From contig JACQEA010000421.1 in assembly GCA_016200825.1 (NCBI GenBank), positions 1 through 5,094 on the forward strand: 5,094 nucleotides of DNA. The letters are read 5' to 3'. This document shows positions 1 to 2,786 of this stretch, piece by piece (position 1 is the stretch's first letter; each line of letters begins with the position of its first letter). The translations under genes were made by a program, and so were the position numbers. The notes under the pieces are model-generated. The model searched no databases and was not told the DNA's origin. It saw nothing but the letters and a program-made list of their open reading frames with translations. The DNA comes from Chloroflexota bacterium. Lineage in GTDB: Bacteria > Chloroflexota > Anaerolineae > UBA4142.

Positions 1-251
1 CAACTCAACGACGCTATTTGCAAAATAATTTGCAGCGCGGCCGCGCGCGGGGACAAATGCGCGTCCGATTGGTTTATCGCGGTAGGCGCGGCGCGTGGTT
101 TGATTTGTTATTGTTTCCGCCGACGGAGTTAATCCAAATTGCCGCGCAAGAGGGATGGGAAATCGCGCAAATTTTTTCGGAGAATGTGGAGCAGGGGTAT
201 AGCGTGGTGATGGAAAAGCGTAATGAGAAAAACGTAATGCGAAATGCGTAA
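1..251 (+). CDS. Class I SAM-dependent methyltransferase, C-terminal fragment (5' end outside window)
   Basis: The reading frame is open from the left edge (first whole codon at 3) to TAA at 249-251, about 83 residues, and the true start lies upstream. The visible part matches the C-terminal end of a broad group of small-molecule class I methyltransferases: an Arg/Gly-rich stretch (NLQRGRARGQMRVRLVYRG), then WFDLLLFPPTEL, then an amphipathic helix and a final strand ending GYSVVMEK. In that group the WFD(Y/L)L..SP.E.. segment is followed by a GW...V strand and the protein ends near a V.EK motif. The SAM-binding motifs are not in the window, so the substrate cannot be named. The last roughly ten residues (RNEKNVMRNA) lie beyond the expected family end and are encoded by a 7-bp tandem repeat, so they are probably a non-functional tail. 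A TTG at 18 is an in-frame internal codon, not a convincing start. The gene converges on trmI with 21 bp between the stop codons. Confidence 0.7.
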   Translation, partial: TQRRYLQNNLQRGRARGQMRVRLVYRGRRGAWFDLLLFPPTELIQIAAQEGWEIAQIFSENVEQGYSVVMEKRNEKNVMRNA

Positions 252-268
252 TGCGTAATTCGTAATTC
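220..268. repeat. Heptanucleotide tandem repeat, about 7 units, overlapping the 3' end of a gene
   Basis: Read in 7-base steps from 220 the units are gtaatga, gaaaaac, gtaatgc, gaaatgc, gtaatgc, gtaattc, gtaattc. A decayed unit, gttctta, follows at 269-275 and includes the complement of the trmI stop codon. The last five units up to 268 match the consensus gtaat(g/t)c best, and the first two are more diverged. The array covers the last ten codons of the methyltransferase and almost all of the gap to trmI. Since 7 is not a multiple of 3, three units make one repeat in protein. The array resembles the short tandemly repeated heptamers known from cyanobacteria. Similarity to repeats in Chloroflexota is my recollection, not a search result. 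Confidence 0.8.
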
Positions 269-272
269 GTTC

Positions 273-1115
273 TTACGCTTCCTCACTTGCGGATAATTTG
301 ATTTGATTTTGAAAAGTCGTTTCTGGATTTGTTCTGATCGCGCGCGCAAAAATCAAATAGCCCGTGTGCGCGACCATACGATCAACCGGGCGCAATCGTT
401 CCGCGACCGGTTTGTACCCGCGCAGTAAGATTTCGACAACTTGGATATCCGTCCAGTCCGCGCGCAAGTTCATTTCGTCCAATAAGGCGCTGATTTGATT
501 CGTCGTCGGCACGAGCGCGCCGAAAAATCCGCCGCCCTTGAGCGCGGCGTGCGCTTGCGCGAGAAAGAGCCAGGGTTCGCGCACGTCGAGAAAAAGCGCG
601 TCCACATTTTTTTCGTCAAAGCCCGCGCGAATATCGCGCTGTTTCATTTCGATCACATCCAGCACGCCCGCGCGCGCGAAATTTTTCTGCGCGCGCGCCA
701 ACATATCGTCGCGTTCTTCGTACGTGTAAATTTTTCCGTTGGGGCGAACGAGGCGCGCCAGCGCGAGCGTCAGCCCGCCACTGCCGGTGCCCGCTTCGAT
801 CACCCGCGCGCCGGGGACAATGTTTAATTGCAGTACGATATAGCCAATTTCTTTGGGATAAATAATTTGCGACGCGCGTTTGATGTGCATTACCCAATCG
901 GACGTGGACGGATGCACGATCAAAAACGCGTGACCGAGTTGAGTTTTGATCGCGGAACCAAATAGTTGGTCGATCAACGCGTCGTGAGTGATGTAACCGC
1001 GATGCGTATCGAGCCGCGCGCCGGGGGTTAATCGAACGAGATAGCGTTTGTCATCGGGCGAAAGTAATAACACGTGATCGCCCGCGCGCGTGCGGTTGAG
1101 AGAATGGGTATCCAT
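273..1115 (-). CDS. trmI: tRNA (adenine(58)-N(1))-methyltransferase TrmI
   Basis: This 280-residue protein transfers a methyl group from SAM to N1 of adenine 58 in the T-loop of tRNA, a modification that stabilises tRNA; bacterial TrmI works as a homotetramer in the cytoplasm. An N-terminal beta domain (about 10-70, AGDHVLLLSPDDKRYLVRL) is followed by the family segment RASQIIYPKEIGYIV (80-94). SAM-binding motif I is EAGTGSGGLT (107-116), with acidic motif II near E133-E134 (YTYEERDD). The active-site motif is FLDVREPW (175-182), with D177 as the expected catalytic Asp. The C-terminal signature is RPVDRMVAHTGYL (242-254). Length and motif order fit a complete TrmI. The ATG at 1113-1115 is preceded in frame by TAA and TGA within 15 bases, so a longer form is excluded. 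GGAG abuts the ATG, too close for a normal ribosome binding site, which suits the near-leaderless promoter described separately. No strong terminator is seen after the stop. Confidence 0.95.
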   Translation of the reverse strand: MDTHSLNRTRAGDHVLLLSPDDKRYLVRLTPGARLDTHRGYITHDALIDQLFGSAIKTQLGHAFLIVHPSTSDWVMHIKRASQIIYPKEIGYIVLQLNIVPGARVIEAGTGSGGLTLALARLVRPNGKIYTYEERDDMLARAQKNFARAGVLDVIEMKQRDIRAGFDEKNVDALFLDVREPWLFLAQAHAALKGGGFFGALVPTTNQISALLDEMNLRADWTDIQVVEILLRGYKPVAERLRPVDRMVAHTGYLIFARAIRTNPETTFQNQIKLSASEEA

Positions 1116-1123
1116 CTCCGCTC

Positions 1124-1152
1124 ATTATAACTGGGGGAATTGAATACGGCAA
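1124..1152 (-). promoter_or_regulatory. sigma70-type promoter of trmI giving a nearly leaderless mRNA
   Basis: On the minus strand the -35 box is TTGCCG (complement of 1147-1152; 4 of 6 consensus), the spacer is 17 bp, and the -10 box is a perfect TATAAT (complement of 1124-1129). Only eight bases (GAGCGGAG) separate the -10 box from the ATG, so transcription should begin about two bases before the start codon. The message would be effectively leaderless, with no room for a working Shine-Dalgarno element. The position of the start is an inference from standard -10 geometry. Confidence 0.75.
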
Positions 1153-1177
1153 ACGGCGTAAAATAAACATGCCGTTT
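1151..1177. repeat. Inverted repeat AAACGGC-N13-GCCGTTT in the divergent promoter region
   Basis: The arms are aaacggc (1151-1157) and gccgttt (1171-1177), a perfect 7-bp inverted repeat with a 13-base A/T-rich centre. The left arm overlaps the trmI -35 box by two bases, and the whole element sits 28 bp upstream of the -35 box of the GGDEF gene. It could be an operator for one or both divergent promoters. On the plus strand it is followed by a run of T (1175-1180), so it could also act as a weak terminator for antisense transcripts crossing trmI. Nothing in the sequence decides between these, and chance remains possible. Confidence 0.4.
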
Positions 1178-1205
1178 TTTGTAATTAGTATGTAATCTGA
1201 GGTTA

Positions 1206-1234
1206 TTGACTAGCCATTCGGCGCGGAGTATACT
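1206..1234 (+). promoter_or_regulatory. Strong sigma70-type promoter of the GGDEF membrane protein gene
   Basis: The -35 box is TTGACT (1206-1211; 5 of 6 consensus), the spacer is exactly 17 bp, and the -10 box is TATACT (1229-1234; 5 of 6). The start point should be near 1241, giving a 5' leader of about 55 bases. The leader holds a possible weak stem, AGCAAAA (1243-1249) with TTTTGCT (1268-1274). Because the in-frame TTG at 1206 is the -35 box itself, it cannot be the start codon of the protein. Confidence 0.8.
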
Positions 1235-1283
1235 AGGCGCAGAGCAAAATAGAACAAGTAAAAAAATTTTTGCTTGCACTGGC

Positions 1284-1292
1284 AGGGAGGAA
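1284..1292 (+). promoter_or_regulatory. Ribosome binding site that fixes the GGDEF gene start
   Basis: AGGGAGGAA is a strong purine-rich Shine-Dalgarno element. Its GGAGG core (1286-1290) is five bases from the ATG at 1296. It selects this ATG over the in-frame TTG 90 bases upstream, which lies inside the promoter. Confidence 0.85.
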
Positions 1293-1295
1293 CCG

Positions 1296-2453
1296 ATGTC
1301 TGCTTCTGAAGCGGCGCAAGCCGCGCCCGGCGATGAACTGATCCGGCTCGCCGATCTGGAATGGTTAGATTTATCGGATCTCGTTCGCTTGGACGATGAT
1401 TGGCGCAGAACGCTCGTCTTGGTTTCGCGTCTTCATCTCGCGCTCACCGCGATGCTCGCGTTGGCGGTGATTGTGATTGGTTTTGTTTCGCGGCCGAGTA
1501 ATCCCGCGGATTGGCCCGCGATTATTGGAATTGTTTTGACCGTAGGCGCGGTCGGATTTTTGGTTTATCGCGCGCAGGATAATGAAACATTGTTGCTCAA
1601 AAGTCTGCGCGTGATTGTGTTCCTGAGCATCCTCTCCGTTAGTTTGATGGTGTATCTGTTACGCGAATTGCAAGGCGATTATTATCTTTTATATTTGCTT
1701 CCCCTCATTACCGCCGCGGGATATTTAGGTTTCACCGGCGGCTTGTTAGCGGGCGTGGTCGGCTCAGTTGCGTATATGGTAGTTTTTTTCCTTTCGCCCG
1801 TCGCGGTCGCGCCCGGCGCGGTGTTGGCGCTGGTCTTGCGCGCGTTGGTGTTTGTATTGATCTCATCGCTGTTGGGTTTGATCGCGGAACGACATTTGAG
1901 TATGCTCGCGGCGTTACGCGCCTCGCATACGCAAGCCATCCAACTCGCGGTGACGGATACCAAAACGGGATTGTTCAATCAAAAATTTTTGCAGGCGCGC
2001 TTGCAAAGTGAATTGAGCCGCGCCGAACGAAGCAAAACTCCGGCGACGTTCTTGATGATTGATGTGAACGGCTTAGATAATATCAATCATGAACACGGCT
2101 ATTCCGCCGGAGATAATGTTTTGCTGACCTTGGGACGAATTGTGCAAAAACAATTGCGCGTGACCGATGTGCCTAGCCGCTGGGGCGTGGATGAAATCGG
2201 CGTCTTTTTATACAACTCGGAATCGGGCGGCGCGGAGATTGTCGCGAAACGCATCGTCGCGGATTTAGCCAAACAAGAATTCAAAGATCCAACCACCAAC
2301 AAACCGTTCACGGTGCAAGTGACACAAGGCATCGCGACATTTCCCGCGCATACGAATGACAAGAGCGGCGTCGAGTTGGTGGATCGCGCATATCAAGCGA
2401 TGCGCAAAGCCAAAAGTCAGCGCGATAGTTTGATTGCGGTGTACTCGAATTGA
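1296..2453 (+). CDS. Six-helix membrane protein with a degenerate GGDEF domain
   Basis: The protein has 385 residues: an acidic cytoplasmic N-terminus (1-40), about six hydrophobic helices (roughly 44-64, 74-91, 104-122, 129-145, 147-167, 173-196), a short linker helix, and a GGDEF domain (about 215-385). GGDEF domains make c-di-GMP from two GTP. The domain opens with VTDTKTGLFN (219-228), like the usual D.LTGL.N. The metal-site Asp is D256, N264 fits the guanine-binding Asn, and GD is at 272-273. The signature, however, is GVDEI (297-301): the second Gly is Val and the Phe is Ile, and the FK and GH positions are LD and GY. The inhibitory-site motif RxxD is intact and correctly spaced (R288, D291). 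By family knowledge this suggests weak or absent synthesis and possible use as a c-di-GMP receptor; this is inference. A promoter and a strong ribosome binding site precede it. No terminator follows, and a c-di-GMP riboswitch lies about 110 bp downstream. Confidence 0.9.
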   Translation: MSASEAAQAAPGDELIRLADLEWLDLSDLVRLDDDWRRTLVLVSRLHLALTAMLALAVIVIGFVSRPSNPADWPAIIGIVLTVGAVGFLVYRAQDNETLLLKSLRVIVFLSILSVSLMVYLLRELQGDYYLLYLLPLITAAGYLGFTGGLLAGVVGSVAYMVVFFLSPVAVAPGAVLALVLRALVFVLISSLLGLIAERHLSMLAALRASHTQAIQLAVTDTKTGLFNQKFLQARLQSELSRAERSKTPATFLMIDVNGLDNINHEHGYSAGDNVLLTLGRIVQKQLRVTDVPSRWGVDEIGVFLYNSESGGAEIVAKRIVADLAKQEFKDPTTNKPFTVQVTQGIATFPAHTNDKSGVELVDRAYQAMRKAKSQRDSLIAVYSN

Positions 2454-2566
2454 TTTGTGATCTGCGCTGTCAGAGAATTGTAATCTTGGATCGGCGCACA
2501 AAGTACTCGATTCCCATTGAGCGGATCGCAGACTGAGAGTAAGATAGGAATCGAAATCGGAATCAA
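2454..2566. other. Gene-free stretch between the GGDEF gene and the riboswitch
   Basis: No convincing ORF, RNA gene or terminator is present. Two weak promoter-like pairs can be drawn: TTGTGA (2455-2460) with TGTAAT (2479-2484) at 18 bp, and TTGAGC (2517-2522) with TAAGAT (2540-2545) at 17 bp. A 7-bp inverted repeat, CGATTCC (2508-2514) with GGAATCG (2547-2553), spans the second pair. No G/C-rich stem followed by a T-run occurs, so transcription from the GGDEF gene could continue into the riboswitch. Confidence 0.5.
2517..2545 (+). promoter_or_regulatory. Candidate promoter for the riboswitch-controlled mRNA
   Basis: TTGAGC and TAAGAT (4 of 6 consensus each) are 17 bp apart, which would place the transcript start near 2552, about 15 bases before the aptamer. 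The position is apt for a riboswitch leader, but the boxes are weak. An upstream pair (TTGTGA/TGTAAT, 2455-2484) or read-through from the GGDEF gene could do the same job. Confidence 0.3.
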
Positions 2567-2655
2567 TCTTCCGAAAAACGCAAACCCGTCGAAAGGCGGC
2601 GACGCAAAGTTACGGGTCTAATGCCGCAGGGCAACGACCGCCGAACTACCGAAGA
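2567..2655 (+). promoter_or_regulatory. c-di-GMP-I (GEMM) riboswitch aptamer
   Basis: This RNA leader should bind cyclic di-GMP and control the exported peptidase gene downstream. The GEMM hallmarks are in order. GCAAA (2580-2584) is followed by the P2 hairpin CCGTC-GAAA-GGCGG (2586-2599), with a GAAA tetraloop able to dock into P3. The strand GACGCAAAG (2601-2609) comes next. AAC (2577-2579) pairs with GTT (2609-2611). Then ACGGGTCTAA (2612-2621) opens P3, which holds a small inner hairpin (TGCC/GGCA) and returns with CGCCGAACTACCG (2639-2651). CGG (2613-2615) pairs with CCG (2649-2651). The outer P1 helix is TCTTC (2567-2571) with GAAGA (2651-2655), sharing one base with P3. The 3' edge, CCGAAGAGG (2649-2657), can instead pair over nine positions with CTTCTTCGG (2685-2693) inside the downstream terminator. 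Ligand binding should therefore favour termination (an OFF switch). The aptamer identity is well supported; the switch direction is inferred. Confidence 0.88.
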
Positions 2656-2677
2656 GGAATAGAATTGCTCACCCGTT

Positions 2678-2716
2678 GGGCTTGCTTCTTCGGAAAGGAA
2701 GTGAGCCCATTTTTTT
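2678..2716 (+). terminator. Intrinsic terminator, expression platform of the c-di-GMP riboswitch
   Basis: An 11-bp stem (2678-2688 with 2698-2708; all positions pair, two as G-U) closes a 9-base loop and is followed by A and seven T (2709-2716). It lies 22 bases after the aptamer and 66 bases before the ATG of the exported peptidase, so it would stop transcription before that gene. The last four bases of its 5' arm and part of its loop (2685-2693) are complementary to 2649-2657 at the aptamer edge. GCTCAC (2667-2672) is also complementary to GTGAGC in the 3' arm (2701-2706), a second possible competing pairing. Confidence 0.9.
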
Positions 2717-2726
2717 GAGCGCTGAA

Positions 2727-2786
2727 ATGAAGGGCGCGCATCTGATTAACGATTCGACAGAAAATAGAATTGCGAGGTCGGAATGA
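2727..2786 (+). CDS. Possible 19-codon leader ORF coupled to the peptidase gene
   Basis: An ATG 11 bases after the terminator T-run opens a 19-residue frame (MKGAHLINDSTENRIARSE). Its TGA (2784-2786) overlaps the start codon of the next gene in an ATGA arrangement, as in translationally coupled pairs. The region upstream of it has only a weak purine stretch (GAGCGCTGAA), and a frame of this size arises easily by chance. I list it because of the exact overlap, not because the peptide is recognisable. Confidence 0.15.
   Translation: MKGAHLINDSTENRIARSE
2774..2777 (+). promoter_or_regulatory. Ribosome binding site of the exported peptidase
   Basis: GAGG lies five bases before the ATG at 2783 and eight before the second ATG at 2786. 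Either codon could be used, and they differ by one Met. The site is downstream of the riboswitch terminator, so translation depends on read-through. Confidence 0.6.

Noticed and set aside
495..827. 110-codon plus-strand frame
   Set aside because: It is antisense to trmI, whose motifs are unmistakable. The frame is Arg/Ala-rich with no recognisable domain.
1243..1276. Hairpin in the GGDEF gene leader (AGCAAAA/TTTTGCT, with alternative CAAG/CTTG)
   Set aside because: It is short and A/T-rich with competing pairings, and does not match any riboswitch or terminator I know. I mention it only in the promoter entry.
1206..1295. N-terminal extension of the GGDEF protein starting at TTG 1206
   Set aside because: The TTG is the -35 box of a clear promoter, whose start point near 1241 lies downstream of it. 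A strong ribosome binding site marks the ATG at 1296.
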